Source: G963665085 sp963665085 (lineage in GTDB: Bacteria > Bacteroidota > Bacteroidia > Bacteroidales > JAAAOM01). Taken from it: a DNA stretch of 64,000 nucleotides. The notes beneath the pieces were generated by a model. The model was given only the letters and a program-made list of their open reading frames with translations. It was not told the DNA's origin and searched no databases. Positions 51,586 through 61,629 of this stretch are shown here, in pieces. Within the stretch, counting starts at the first letter, position 1, and each line of letters begins with the position of its first letter. The stretch spans positions 1,922,001 through 1,986,000 of the forward strand of contig CAXXXS010000001.1 in NCBI GenBank assembly GCA_963665085.2, given 5' to 3'. Made by a program: the position numbers and the translations under genes.

Positions 51586-52320
51586 TTAGATTGATTTCTT
51601 TCTTAATGTAACAGGTTTATTTCTTTTTCGAATCCGCATATTAATAAGTTCAACTCCGAGTGAGAAAAATACAGCGAAATAGATATATCCTTTGGGAACA
51701 TGATAATGCAGCGCATCTACAATTAACATGAAGCCAATTAATATCAGAAATGAAAGTGCGAGTACTTGCAGAGTGGGGTGTTTGTTAATAAATTTACTAA
51801 TAGAACCGGCAAACATCATCATTATTATTATCGCAATTACTACAGCTATTATCATAATCAGGACTTTGTCTGTAAGGCCAATCGCAGTTAGTATTGAATC
51901 AAAAGAAAAAACAATGTCAAGCATAACAATTTGAGAAATGATAGTTATTAAGCTTAGTCCTTTTTTAATTTTTACTTCAGATTCTTCTCCTTCCATTTTA
52001 TGGTGAAGTTCATTGATGCTTTTTATCAACAGAAATATTCCTCCAACAAAAAGAATTAAGTCTCTTATTGATAAATCATATCCGGCAAAAGAGAACAAGG
52101 GTTCTTTAAATTTTATGATGTATGTAATTCCTAATAAAAGTCCGATTCGGAATAACATAGCCATTAATAATCCTAAAAATCTGGCTTTAGGCTGCTGTTC
52201 TTCAGGTAAGCGATTTGTTAAGAGTGAGATAAAAATAATATTGTCAATACCCAGAACAATTTCGAGGAAAGTAAGTGTTAGAATAGCAATCCAACTTTCT
52301 GGAGAAGCTAAAATGTTCAT
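51586..52320 (-). CDS. TerC-family membrane protein
   Basis: 244 aa, seven predicted helices. LEIVLGIDNIIFISLLTNRLP and MLDIVFSFDSILTAIGLTD are the two TerC repeats with the intramembrane Asp residues. Family members export Mn2+ or relate to tellurite resistance and protein secretion. It is co-directional with, and 10 bp upstream of, the C_GCAxxG_C_C gene. Confidence 0.85.
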   Translation of the reverse strand: MNILASPESWIAILTLTFLEIVLGIDNIIFISLLTNRLPEEQQPKARFLGLLMAMLFRIGLLLGITYIIKFKEPLFSFAGYDLSIRDLILFVGGIFLLIKSINELHHKMEGEESEVKIKKGLSLITIISQIVMLDIVFSFDSILTAIGLTDKVLIMIIAVVIAIIIMMMFAGSISKFINKHPTLQVLALSFLILIGFMLIVDALHYHVPKGYIYFAVFFSLGVELINMRIRKRNKPVTLRKKSI

Positions 52321-52540
52321 GTGTGAATCTTATTTTATTTACATAGGCGAAAGTAAACACATTTTTAGAAATCTAAATAAGAAATGAAATAATGTTAGAG
52401 CAGGATTAATTAAAAGGGGGGAGCAATATTTTTTGATTTTATATAGAAGTTTTGTAGAGATAAATTAAGCAGGTATTTAATGAGCACCAGCACCAAATGG
52501 AAGAAATATTTATATGTCTTTTAGGGGGGGTATAATAAAA

Positions 52541-52581
52541 CAAACAGGTCTTTATCTGTTAAAAAGATTTAGACCTGTTTG
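52541..52581 (-). terminator. Terminator after the Gfo/Idh gene
   Basis: CAAACAGGTCT (52541-52551) and AGACCTGTTTG (52571-52581) make a perfect 11-bp stem with a 19-base loop. On the minus strand it is followed by TTTTATTAT. It ends the ThuA-Gfo/Idh unit. The rest of 52321-52617 holds no gene. Confidence 0.7.
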
Positions 52582-52617
52582 CCGGTAAATGTTTGCTAAT
52601 TATAAATACTTGAAAAC

Positions 52618-54099
52618 TTAAATAGAATCGATGTTATAAGGTGCTCTCATTTCATATTTCATTATTCTGTGACGGTTCGCTTCATCGTCATTTAAGAATT
52701 GGTTTGTTAAAGGATTCCAATCTAATGTCCTTTTTAGATCATAAGCAATATTTCCGATATTACAGAGTACAGAAGAACTCTGACCAATTTCAACAGGAGT
52801 ATTTGGATCTATCCTTGTTTTAATACCGTCAATAAATGATCTGTAGTGTTTTTGATTAACTTCATTACCATCACGGCCTTTTCCTGGGACAAAACCACCA
52901 GTTTCATCTGAGCCAGAAGGATTTCCTGATTTCATTTGTTCCATTATTTTTTTCTTTTCTTCTTCAGACATATTTGCAAAAGGATCTCTTCCACCTCCTG
53001 GACCACCTGGGCCATCAGCATTTGCTCCTGGCATTTGGCTGTCGTCCATGCCTTCTCTTGACCATTCAGGATTTGAACAATAATATTCGCTTCTGGATGC
53101 AAAAATCCAACCTTTTTCTCCAATAATTTTTACGCTATTACCTCGATTTCCATCCCATGGATCATAATGTTGTATCAATTCAATGCCATTGTCGTAAACA
53201 TAAGTTAGACTTTTATACTTACTTTCTTCTGGAGGGATAACTTTAACAGGCCCATTACAGTCTTTGCCAATAGCCCATTGCGCACAATCGAACATATGAG
53301 CGCCCCAGTCTGTTGTATAACCACCACCAAGACCTTTATACCATCTCCATCCGCCCCAGCCGTTGCCAGTAGGGCATAATTCTTCATTATAATAATATTT
53401 TGTGGAAAGTGGTCCGAGCCATTTATCCCAGTTCAAACCAGAAGGTACAGGTTGTTCTTTATAATCTATTTCCCGGGGAGGATCACCAACCGGAGCATAA
53501 ACCATATTAATTTTACCAAGTACACCAGAACGACCTATTTTTGCTAGTTGTTCAAATGTTTCCATTGAACGTTGCATACTTCCGGTTTGCATGATACGAT
53601 TATATTTTCTAACAGCTTTGGAGAGTTGTTCGCCTTCATAAATACTGAATGCCAATGGTTTTTCTACAAAAAGATCCTTGCCAGCCTGACATGCAGCAAC
53701 GCCTATTAAGCTATGCCAATGGTCTGGGGTGGCAATTATAACAGCGTCAATATCTTTATTTTCCATCAAGTCCTCAAAATGTTCGTACATTGTGAAATCC
53801 TTTGTACTGACACCTTGATTACTGTATGATTGTTTAACGGTTTGTTGAAACTGATTGCGTTTTAGTTCATATACATCGCATCCAGCAATACAACGAACAT
53901 CGTTAAGTCCCATGAAACCTTTTGCTACATTTGGTCCCTGTGCTCCACAGCCAATAAGTGCAATATTTACAATATCACTTGGAGAGGCTTTTTTTGTAGA
54001 ACTTGGGTTTGCTAAAATTGATTTTGTTGATAAAGCAGCGCCTCCGGTAACTAAAGCTGAGGCCCGCAAAAAATTCTTTCTGGATATTTTAGAACTCAT
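52618..54099 (-). CDS. Gfo/Idh/MocA-family oxidoreductase, exported (Tat-like signal)
   Basis: 493 aa. A Tat-like leader (SRKNFLRASALVTGGAAL) precedes an NAD(P)-binding fold with ALIGCGAQGPNVAKGF and the EKPLAFS motif. WHSLIGVAACQAGKDLF is typical of the large family found in polysaccharide loci. A Gly/Pro-rich insertion at about residues 355-410 (GPGGPGGGRD and MSEEEKKKIMEQ) is unusual. It is 70 bp after the ThuA gene. Such enzymes oxidise sugars to 3-keto forms, which DUF1080-type proteins can then hydrolyse. Confidence 0.8.
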   Translation of the reverse strand: MSSKISRKNFLRASALVTGGAALSTKSILANPSSTKKASPSDIVNIALIGCGAQGPNVAKGFMGLNDVRCIAGCDVYELKRNQFQQTVKQSYSNQGVSTKDFTMYEHFEDLMENKDIDAVIIATPDHWHSLIGVAACQAGKDLFVEKPLAFSIYEGEQLSKAVRKYNRIMQTGSMQRSMETFEQLAKIGRSGVLGKINMVYAPVGDPPREIDYKEQPVPSGLNWDKWLGPLSTKYYYNEELCPTGNGWGGWRWYKGLGGGYTTDWGAHMFDCAQWAIGKDCNGPVKVIPPEESKYKSLTYVYDNGIELIQHYDPWDGNRGNSVKIIGEKGWIFASRSEYYCSNPEWSREGMDDSQMPGANADGPGGPGGGRDPFANMSEEEKKKIMEQMKSGNPSGSDETGGFVPGKGRDGNEVNQKHYRSFIDGIKTRIDPNTPVEIGQSSSVLCNIGNIAYDLKRTLDWNPLTNQFLNDDEANRHRIMKYEMRAPYNIDSI

Positions 54100-54169
54100 A
54101 ATTAAGATAATATTGGGTTAATATTTAAAAAGAATAAAAATTATTTAGAGGCTTATTTTTTTTTAAATT

Positions 54170-55219
54170 CTATTTAGAACCTTTAGGAGTTGTATCAACT
54201 CCGTCGATATCACCTAAAGCCCATTGAATACCTAATAGTAAATGTTCAATGTTTCTTGCATCTTCGAACTCAGCACATTTGTGGTTTCCCCCATGTCCTA
54301 ACACAGTGTAAAATACCCTGCCATTTCCATAGTTTCTTATCCAACTAAAACCAACATCTTCTTGAGTTGAACTAGCTTCAGCGGCCGTTGTAGGATCGCT
54401 CATATCCAAACTCATAAGTACAAGCTGATTATCGCGGGAATAAATTTCAGAGGTTGTCTCATAAATTTCCTGGGTAACCTTAAAACCAGTTCCATTATAA
54501 GGAGCAGTTAGTATATTATCAGGTTCGTCAATTTTAACAGACCATGTCCCTTTCTCATTCCAGGGATGCCCTGTAAATTTATTCCCTGTTAATACCTGGC
54601 CAGGAATCCATTTATTGAAATTATCAACGGCTCCATGCATGGCTATAATTCCTTTCCCGCTTGACACGAAATCAAGGATGCTTTGGCAAATCTCTGGAGT
54701 AGTAGCTTCACTTATTGATTCACCATCTTTTTTCATATCCACAGTACTATTTAAAAGAAAGGCATCATATTGGTTTAGATTTTCGGGAAGGAATACATCA
54801 ATATCTGAACTAAATGTTACTTCAAAAGCACCCGTTTTTTCGGATAGCATATCTATGACGAGGTCTACATATGGTTCTCCCGGAGTACGAAAACTGGTAG
54901 TTTCAATGTATACCAATAGTTTCCTTTTTTTCTTTGGCTTATATTTAAGTTTTGGCATTAAATTTTTAATTTTTTCCGGGTATGCTTTTACATCTTCTTT
55001 GTCTGAAAGGGAAGCTGTTTTCAATACAAATAAAGGATCATCTGAAGCCATGATAAATGGGCCTCCTTCAGAATTAAACATGTTCGGAGGTGGCATTCCT
55101 TCTGAGCCTCCCGGACCTTGTGGTGGGCGCTCTCCAACCTTGTCAGGCTGGGCATTTACATTCGTTAATATTGAAATGGATAATACGAATACAATAAGCG
55201 TATAAAAATACTTCTTCAT
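54170..55219 (-). CDS. Secreted ThuA-domain protein
   Basis: 349 aa. A signal peptide (to about NVNAQ), a Pro/Gly-rich stretch (PPQGPGGSEGMPPP), then a ThuA glutamine-amidotransferase-like fold with LLVYIETTSFRTPG, IIAMHGAVDNFNKW and GRVFYTVLGHGG. ThuA proteins accompany Gfo/Idh enzymes in 3-keto-sugar metabolism. It begins the two-gene operon; the IS1380 element lies 364 bases upstream. Confidence 0.75.
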   Translation of the reverse strand: MKKYFYTLIVFVLSISILTNVNAQPDKVGERPPQGPGGSEGMPPPNMFNSEGGPFIMASDDPLFVLKTASLSDKEDVKAYPEKIKNLMPKLKYKPKKKRKLLVYIETTSFRTPGEPYVDLVIDMLSEKTGAFEVTFSSDIDVFLPENLNQYDAFLLNSTVDMKKDGESISEATTPEICQSILDFVSSGKGIIAMHGAVDNFNKWIPGQVLTGNKFTGHPWNEKGTWSVKIDEPDNILTAPYNGTGFKVTQEIYETTSEIYSRDNQLVLMSLDMSDPTTAAEASSTQEDVGFSWIRNYGNGRVFYTVLGHGGNHKCAEFEDARNIEHLLLGIQWALGDIDGVDTTPKGSK

Positions 55220-55573
55220 GTTACTTAGATTTTATAAAGTTTATTAATTGAATTTTTATTTTGCTATTATATAATTACATCAGGAAGCATTAGGCTTTGA
55301 AAATACTGTTGCTTCTGGTGCTCATTCTATAAATTAGTTTTATCCTTACTTTTCAGGACAAATAAATTTCAGTTTTACGTAAGCCTGTGTTGTAAAGCTA
55401 TTGATTTATAGGAGGTGTTGTTATAGGTATAGACAAAAGCAATGCTGGTGTCGACATACAACAGGTAACTCATGATGAGGTAAATAGTTTTTTGTGTTTT
55501 CTGTCTTTCGTTATTTATAACCTTACTTCCGCAACAAATATTTAGCAAAAACTAGCAAAGTTTTTATAAATAA
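55220..55573. other. Gap between ThuA and the IS transposase
   Basis: 354 bases without a solid gene. A plus-strand frame near 55405-55545 reads VVIGIDKSNAGVDIQQV, which resembles the start of IS110-type transposases (IGIDxS...D) but ends within 47 codons. The left end of the IS1380 element must lie in or just after this stretch. Confidence 0.4.
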
Positions 55574-55638
55574 GACCTGCAAGTGAATGCAGGTCTCGAA
55601 AATTTTCACCTATTTAGGTGTGTGACTAAAATTTTCGA
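55574..55638 (+). promoter_or_regulatory. Tandem hairpins at the transposase 5' end
   Basis: GACCTGCA (55574-55581)/TGCAGGTC (55588-55595) is followed by TCGAAAATTTT (55596-55606)/AAAATTTTCGA (55628-55638) enclosing CACCT/AGGTG (55607-55620). The second stem covers the GTG start at 55622. Such structures can limit transposase made from read-through transcripts. Confidence 0.5.
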
Positions 55639-56902
55639 TTCAAATGTAACGCCATTTGGTGGTATCCACCTAATACATAAGCAACTTTTTGCACATGGCG
55701 CAATTGATTTTATTGATAATCAACTTGGTGCAAGAGTAAAAACAATAGGCTATAATTACTCTGATTTATTATTGAGCCGGATATATACCGCTTTTTGTGG
55801 CGGCAATGCCACAGAAGATGTAAATTATCTTAAAGAGAACACATTAAAGAACCTTAAAGGGATTTCAACACCTTCTGCCGATACAATCCTTCGAGGCGAC
55901 AAAGAACTCTCTGTGCCATGCGAGTACATAGAAACAGCCCCGGGCATAACAAATAAAATCAATGTCAATACCAGGATGAATAATCTTTTGGTTGACAGTG
56001 CCCTAGAATTCAAGCAGCTTGACCCTAACGCCAAGGGGCTGGTTTATGATTTTGACCACCAGTTTATAGCTGCCGACAAATACGATGCGGAATATAGCTA
56101 CAAAAACAAAAAGGGATATTTCCCTGGGGTAGCTACTATCTCAAACATACCGGTTTATATCGAGGGACGAAATGGTAACTGCAATGTTAAAGCGGCACAG
56201 CTATCAACTCATAAAAGGGCATTAAAGCTATTAGCGGATAAAGGGGTAAAGCCTCGCTATGCCCGTATGGACTGCGGCTCATATATAAAAGAAGTTACAG
56301 ACTATTTTCACGGAGAAAATATTTTATTTTCAATAAGAGCTTCAAATTCAGAAACCTTGTTGACAATGGCTGCCGATACCGAGGATTGGAAACCTTGCAC
56401 CATTAATTTCCAGGACATGGAAGTGAACAGTTTCAAATATCGATTTGGGAAATTCGAGCACCGTATTGTCGCTTACCGCATGCCAAACAAAACCGGGCAA
56501 AGATCGGTTTTTACAAACGATGCTAAAAACTACCTGTTCATTATTACCAATGATTGGGATATTTCTGAAAAAGAAGCAATAATATTTTACAACAAACGTG
56601 GCGACAGTGAACGGGTTTTCGATATACAAAACAACGATTTCAATTGGGACTCAATGCCTCACAGCTTCCTTGAAGAGAATACTGTCTTTCTGATAATAAT
56701 GGCTGTTGCTCATATTATCTATAAATGGCTGCTAAATATTTTTGCTGGAGTTATTCAAGGGCTGACCAAAACATCGAGACTTAAAAAATTTATTTTTCGT
56801 TTTGTCGCTATTGTTGCAAAGTTCACACGCAGCGGACGAAGAACCGTTGTACATTTGGCAACAAACAACCAAAAGTTGATACAAATATCCAATTCATCTT
56901 AA
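55622..56902 (+). mobile_element. IS1380-family transposase (element ends not resolved)
   Basis: About 426 aa from the GTG at 55622 (V-T-K-I-F-D); an ATG at 55583 lies inside a hairpin. VTPFGGIHLIHKQL and YSDLLLSRIYTAFCGG are family landmarks; DDE residues are in VYDFDHQF, ARMDCGSY and YNKRGDSERVFD (Y-x-R-G-x-x-E). The reading frame is complete, so the element may still move. I could not fix terminal repeats; a faint pair around CGCAAC (near 55531 and 57004) is a candidate. It separates the ThuA operon from the LytTR pair. Confidence 0.75.
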
Positions 56903-57093
56903 TAGAAAAACTTATTGGTTTTTCAGGCTCTCCCTCAATAGCCTTAATAAAGTGGGTAAGGGAAACTGTGTCTGATAACTTGAAAACTGCTATATTTTTA
57001 AGTTGCGAAACCAATTGTTTCGCGTAATTAGCGTAATTCGTGGATAAACAAAAGTTTTGCGGATTTTAGGTATAAAATCCAAGTACAATAAAT

Positions 57094-57810
57094 TTACATC
57101 TTATATTGTAACCTTGAAAATACCAATTTGTGGAAATTGCGTCCAATAGGAATTTCTTTTAATCCCAGATCGATTGTGTTTGCTGTAAAACCTTTAATGT
57201 GCTTTAAAGAAATAATAAACGATCTGTGTATTCGTAAAAAGTCATTTTCCGGCAACTCCTTTTCAATAGTAGAGATGGTGTGTTTTACTACCAATTCATC
57301 GTTTTCAAGAAAAATACATATGTAATCCTTCTGGCTTTCAATATAGATAATATCATCTAGTCTAATTTTATATACTTTTTTATTCTTATTGACATAGATA
57401 AAATTATTTTCTTTTTTCGATGATAAGTTTGTGCTGTTTTCTGATAGGGTAGGATTTTTAATTTGGAGAAATTTATTTACTGCCTTTATGAATCGTTCAA
57501 AAGTAATAGGTTTTAGTAAATAATCGACGACGTTAAGTTCATATCCCTCCAACGCATATTCTCTGTATGCGGTAGTAAATATTACTTTTGGGGGCATTGC
57601 CAGACTTCCTAAAAAATCAGTTCCTTTAATGCCGGGTAATTCAATATCTAGAAAAATTAAATCAATATGAGTTGATGATAAAATATTGAAAGCTTCTATG
57701 GCATTGTTGCAAGAAGCAACTATTTCGAACATATCTAGCTTTTTAAGATGGGTCTGGATTACTTCTAATGCAAGAGGCGCATCGTCTACTATAAGACATT
57801 TGAAATTCAT
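57094..57810 (-). CDS. LytTR-family response regulator
   Basis: 238 aa. Receiver domain (residues 1-118) with the acid pair in LIVDDAPLAL, phospho-Asp in DLIFLDIELPG and the Lys in VVDYLLKPI. A LytTR DNA-binding domain (about 140-235) with IIYIESQKDYICIFLENDE and RIHRSFIISLKHI. The start overlaps the kinase stop by 4 bases. It probably controls nearby carbohydrate genes such as the BNR-GH105 gene across the intergenic gap. Confidence 0.85.
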   Translation of the reverse strand: MNFKCLIVDDAPLALEVIQTHLKKLDMFEIVASCNNAIEAFNILSSTHIDLIFLDIELPGIKGTDFLGSLAMPPKVIFTTAYREYALEGYELNVVDYLLKPITFERFIKAVNKFLQIKNPTLSENSTNLSSKKENNFIYVNKNKKVYKIRLDDIIYIESQKDYICIFLENDELVVKHTISTIEKELPENDFLRIHRSFIISLKHIKGFTANTIDLGLKEIPIGRNFHKLVFSRLQYKM

Positions 57811-58859
57811 TTTAGTTTCTGATTTTTAAGATTTTTTAAAGTGCCATTTCCTAAATCTATGTCCAGAGATACTTGAAATACTCTATCGTTATTGTTAATT
57901 TTTAGTTGAAACATATCAGGGTACAGGAGTTCTAATCTTCTTTTTACATTATTTAAACCAATTCCTTCAGAATAACTACCTTTTTCGACTGAATGCAATT
58001 CATATGAATTTTCAATTTCAAAGTGAAATTTTGTTTCCTGCATATCAATTTTAATCCTAATAAATGGTGATTGGATATCATTACTAGCACCATGTTTAAA
58101 ACTATTCTCTATAAAAGGCAACATTATTAACGGAGCTATTTTTTTATCTTTGGTATCACCGGATATATCTATAGTTAGTTTTAAACGATCACCGTAATTT
58201 ATCTGCTCTAGTCTTATATAATCCTTTAACTGAACGATTTCTTTTTCTAAACAGACCTCGTTAGCTTTGCTATATAGCATATGGTCAAGCATATTAGATA
58301 GTTGGACAACTACTTCTGGTGCTTTATCTGATTTTTTTAGTGTTAAAGCATATAAATTATTTAGTGTGTTAAAAAGGAAATGAGGATGAATTTGGGATTT
58401 TAGAAAATTAAGTTCAGCTTCAAGTTTTTCTTTTTCTAACTTTAATGAATATTGCTGCATCAAATACCATTTTTTAAAGATAATAATTGCAGCGGCTGTA
58501 GCAGGAATCTGATAGTTTAATATGATGGGCCTGATAAATGGAAAATTCCCAGGTTCTGGTATTCTAAGCCAAATAAATATTAATACTATGGACAAACCAA
58601 ATACTATTGCATGTAATATTGCTATTATAATAAATAACAGGTATTTTTTTGTAAACAAAAAAGAGGGTATTATCCAGTAAATAAAAATATAGGTAAATAT
58701 TATCCGAACGGGTAATAAATACAAGTTCATCAAAAATTGTGATTTGTCTATATTTACTGGACTTGTATATGTTATTGAATAAAATATATACCAAACAAAC
58801 CAAAACAAGAAATGCCAAATAAAACGGTACCGAAAAAATATGCTGGTTAAATTATTCAC
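57807..58859 (-). CDS. LytS/YehU-type sensor histidine kinase
   Basis: 350 aa. Four helices (residues about 12-130) form the sensor half; then a coiled coil and the His_kinase domain, LKSQIHPHFLFNTLNNLY (phospho-His), LIMLPFIENSFKHG (N box) and GIGLNNVKRRLELLY (G box). It lacks an extracellular domain, so it likely senses through the membrane. It is divergent from the BNR-GH105 gene (196-base gap) and cotranscribed with the LytTR regulator. Confidence 0.85.
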   Translation of the reverse strand: MNNLTSIFFRYRFIWHFLFWFVWYIFYSITYTSPVNIDKSQFLMNLYLLPVRIIFTYIFIYWIIPSFLFTKKYLLFIIIAILHAIVFGLSIVLIFIWLRIPEPGNFPFIRPIILNYQIPATAAAIIIFKKWYLMQQYSLKLEKEKLEAELNFLKSQIHPHFLFNTLNNLYALTLKKSDKAPEVVVQLSNMLDHMLYSKANEVCLEKEIVQLKDYIRLEQINYGDRLKLTIDISGDTKDKKIAPLIMLPFIENSFKHGASNDIQSPFIRIKIDMQETKFHFEIENSYELHSVEKGSYSEGIGLNNVKRRLELLYPDMFQLKINNNDRVFQVSLDIDLGNGTLKNLKNQKLK

Positions 58860-59054
58860 TTTATTGTAAGCTTATTGCTAAGCTAATATAAAAGTTTATT
58901 CGAAAATTCAATAAAAGAGGACAATAATATTTAGTTGTTTAAATATGAAAAAAAATAATCCATTTTTTTTAAGATAAAATGTTTTTGGTAATCGAACATA
59001 AACATGTTTTTATGCCTTTAATGTAACTTTATGGAGAATTAAAATTTAACTAAA

Positions 59055-61448
59055 ATGAAAATAAGTAATAATATTTTATTGATTGTGCTTTCATTTTTCA
59101 TGTTAAACATTCCTGTTTTGTATGGACAAAATTTTGTTAAATCAAAGATAGTTTCTGGAGATGTAAGAACAGGAGAAACATACCAATCACTAACATTTGA
59201 TGGGGCATGGTGTTGGTTCTCGGATCCCCGTGCAATATATTATGAAGGTATCCATCAAAGAACATATTCAGCCTGGGTAGATAGTTACGGTGATATTCAA
59301 ATAGGTTTTTATGATCACCAAACAAAAGAGATTAATACAAAAGTTCTATTCGATCGTTTTGAAGTTGATGATCATGATAATCCGGCAATTTTGTTCGATT
59401 CCAATGGACATTTGTTAGTTTTCTTTACGAAACATGCCGCAAAAGATCCTATATGTCTTGTTCGTTCATCTATTCCTGAATCAATAGAAGAATGGGAGCC
59501 AATAGAGCAGTTGGCAATAAATGATACAAATGCCTATAAAGGCATGAAAGATTCTTATACATATGCTAATCCGGTAAGGTTAACAGAAGAAGGTAACCGG
59601 ATTTATCTGTTTTGGAGAGGAATGGATTTTAAGCCAAATTATTCATTCTCTGATGATAACGGGAAATCATGGGCAGATGGAAAAATTCTTATTCTTCCTG
59701 AGCGGAAATATGCAAACAGAAGGCCTTATGTAAAAGTCTCATCCAATGGAAAGGATAAGATACATATTGCGTTTACAGATGGGCACCCAAGAATGGAACC
59801 AAACAATAGTATCTATTATGTTTGTTATAAGAATGGGGCTTTTTACAAAGCAAATGGAGAAAAGATTAAAGATGTATCGGAACTTCCCTTTGAGCCAAGA
59901 GAAACAAGCGTTGTATATGATGCTGTTAAGACAAATCAAAAAGCCTGGATATGGGATGTAGCAGAAGATGAAAGGGGCCAACCGGTTTTGGTTTTTAGTA
60001 AATTTCCAGATGATGAAACCCATATTTATTGTTATGCCCGTTTTGATGGTAATAAATGGCTAACATACGATTTGGTTAATTCTGGGCGATGGTTTCCGAA
60101 AACACCAGAAGGAGAGGTCGAACGTGAACCTAATTATTCAGGAGGGATTATATTGGATCATGAGAATCCTAACATAGTATATCTTTCTGCAAACAGGGAT
60201 AGTGTATTTGAGATTGAAAAATGGACTACTTCAAATGGAGGAAAGTCCTGGACTGTTAATCCAATCACTAAAGCTTCTGAAAAAGATAATGTTCGACCTT
60301 TTGCCGTTAGAGGGGCAAAAGAAGACAATCCGTTACAAGTTTTGTGGATGGTAAATACGAAATATATCCATTACACCGATTATCAATCTGCGATAAAAAG
60401 TAATATTTATAACCCCGTTGATAATACATTTAAAAAAGAAAGCATTAAAAATGTTATGCGAAAAGTTGCCGACTGGCAGCTTGCTAATCCAAAAGAAGAA
60501 CATAAGCTCAATTGGCATTATGGTGCATTTTATACGGGATTAATGGCTCTGTATAAGACAACCGGAGAAGAACGTTATTATAACGAGATGGTTAATTTAG
60601 GTCAAAAACATAATTGGAAGTTGTTAAACGATATTTATCATGCCGATCGTCTAACAATAGCTCAGGTATTTACGGATATTTATCTGGATAAAAAGGAACC
60701 CGAAATGCTTGAAAAAATTCAATGGGTATTGGATATGCACATTGATAGAAATCCACAAGCAGATGTTCGTTACCACGATAACGATTATGCTTTGGAATGG
60801 TGGACCTGGTGTGATGCACTTTATATGGCCCCACCAACTTTTATGCGTGTTTATAAAGCTACTGGTGATGAGAAATACATGAATTATATGGATGAACACT
60901 GGTGGAAGACTTCGGATTATCTATATTCAAAAGAAGATTCTTTGTTCTTTAGAGATGACAGGTTTTTTGAAGATAAATCAAAGAATGGTAAGAAGGTATT
61001 CTGGTGTCGTGGAAATGGTTGGGTAATTGCCGGACTTGCCAGGGTTATGGATTACATGCCCAAAGATTACCCTTCTCGGAAAAAATATGAGACTCAATTT
61101 AAAGAGATGGCAGCTAAACTTCTTCGAATTCAGGATGAAGATGGATTATGGCGGGCCAGTTTAGATGATCCGGAAGAATTGCCAATAGGAGAGTCCAGTG
61201 GGAGTGCTTTTTTTTGTTTTGCATTAACCTGGGGAATAAATAATGGATTGTTGCCAGAGGAACAATATGGAACAGCTGTAAAAAAAGCATGGACTGCCCT
61301 TGTAAATAATATAAATGAAGAAGGTAGACTTGGGTATGTTCAACAAGTTGCAGGTTCTCCATATCCATTTTATGATAATCAATGGCATGTATATGCAAGT
61401 GGTGCTTTTCTATTGGCAGGAGCAGAGATGATAAAATACCTGGATTGA
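59055..61448 (+). CDS. BNR_4 propeller - GH105 unsaturated-glycuronyl hydrolase fusion
   Basis: 797 aa with a signal peptide. Residues about 45-440 form a BNR_4 propeller (WCWFSDPRAIYY, YAWVDSYGDI-like blades, GGIILDHENPNIVYLS). Residues about 465-795 form a GH88/GH105-like (alpha/alpha)6 domain with NWHYGAFYTGLMALYKTTG, DYALEWWTWCDALYMAPP, CRGNGWVIAGLARVM and ESSGSAFFCFALTWG. GH105 enzymes remove unsaturated uronic acids left by lyases of pectin or ulvan. The propeller could bind or be a PL24/25-type lyase. TAACTTTA about 32 bases upstream is a weak -7 box. Confidence 0.8.
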   Translation: MKISNNILLIVLSFFMLNIPVLYGQNFVKSKIVSGDVRTGETYQSLTFDGAWCWFSDPRAIYYEGIHQRTYSAWVDSYGDIQIGFYDHQTKEINTKVLFDRFEVDDHDNPAILFDSNGHLLVFFTKHAAKDPICLVRSSIPESIEEWEPIEQLAINDTNAYKGMKDSYTYANPVRLTEEGNRIYLFWRGMDFKPNYSFSDDNGKSWADGKILILPERKYANRRPYVKVSSNGKDKIHIAFTDGHPRMEPNNSIYYVCYKNGAFYKANGEKIKDVSELPFEPRETSVVYDAVKTNQKAWIWDVAEDERGQPVLVFSKFPDDETHIYCYARFDGNKWLTYDLVNSGRWFPKTPEGEVEREPNYSGGIILDHENPNIVYLSANRDSVFEIEKWTTSNGGKSWTVNPITKASEKDNVRPFAVRGAKEDNPLQVLWMVNTKYIHYTDYQSAIKSNIYNPVDNTFKKESIKNVMRKVADWQLANPKEEHKLNWHYGAFYTGLMALYKTTGEERYYNEMVNLGQKHNWKLLNDIYHADRLTIAQVFTDIYLDKKEPEMLEKIQWVLDMHIDRNPQADVRYHDNDYALEWWTWCDALYMAPPTFMRVYKATGDEKYMNYMDEHWWKTSDYLYSKEDSLFFRDDRFFEDKSKNGKKVFWCRGNGWVIAGLARVMDYMPKDYPSRKKYETQFKEMAAKLLRIQDEDGLWRASLDDPEELPIGESSGSAFFCFALTWGINNGLLPEEQYGTAVKKAWTALVNNINEEGRLGYVQQVAGSPYPFYDNQWHVYASGAFLLAGAEMIKYLD

Positions 61449-61593
61449 GTTATTGAAATGTAAACTTATAGTTGTTGGTTTATTTACGAATTTTAAATCA
61501 CAAGAGGGATTAACAGAAAACCATAAAAAAATCGTAGAATAGTTATTTATTTCTGTAGAATCGCTTAATGAATTGATTTCTAAATGTAAATTA

Positions 61594-61624
61594 TTGTAAA
61601 TAAAAGCTTTAGTTTCTATCTTTG
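61594..61624 (+). promoter_or_regulatory. Predicted promoter of the 41-aa/123-aa pair
   Basis: TTG (61594-61596), 20 bases, then TATCTTTG (61617-61624), a near-perfect Bacteroidota promoter. The ATG of the small ORF at 61630 is only five bases past the box, predicting a very short or absent leader. The remaining 61449-61593 shows no gene. Confidence 0.55.
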
Positions 61625-61629
61625 TTTGG

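Noticed and set aside
55405..55545. IS110-type transposase gene
   Set aside because: Only a short IGIDxS-like start is visible, with no further similarity and an early stop; kept as a remark, not as a gene.
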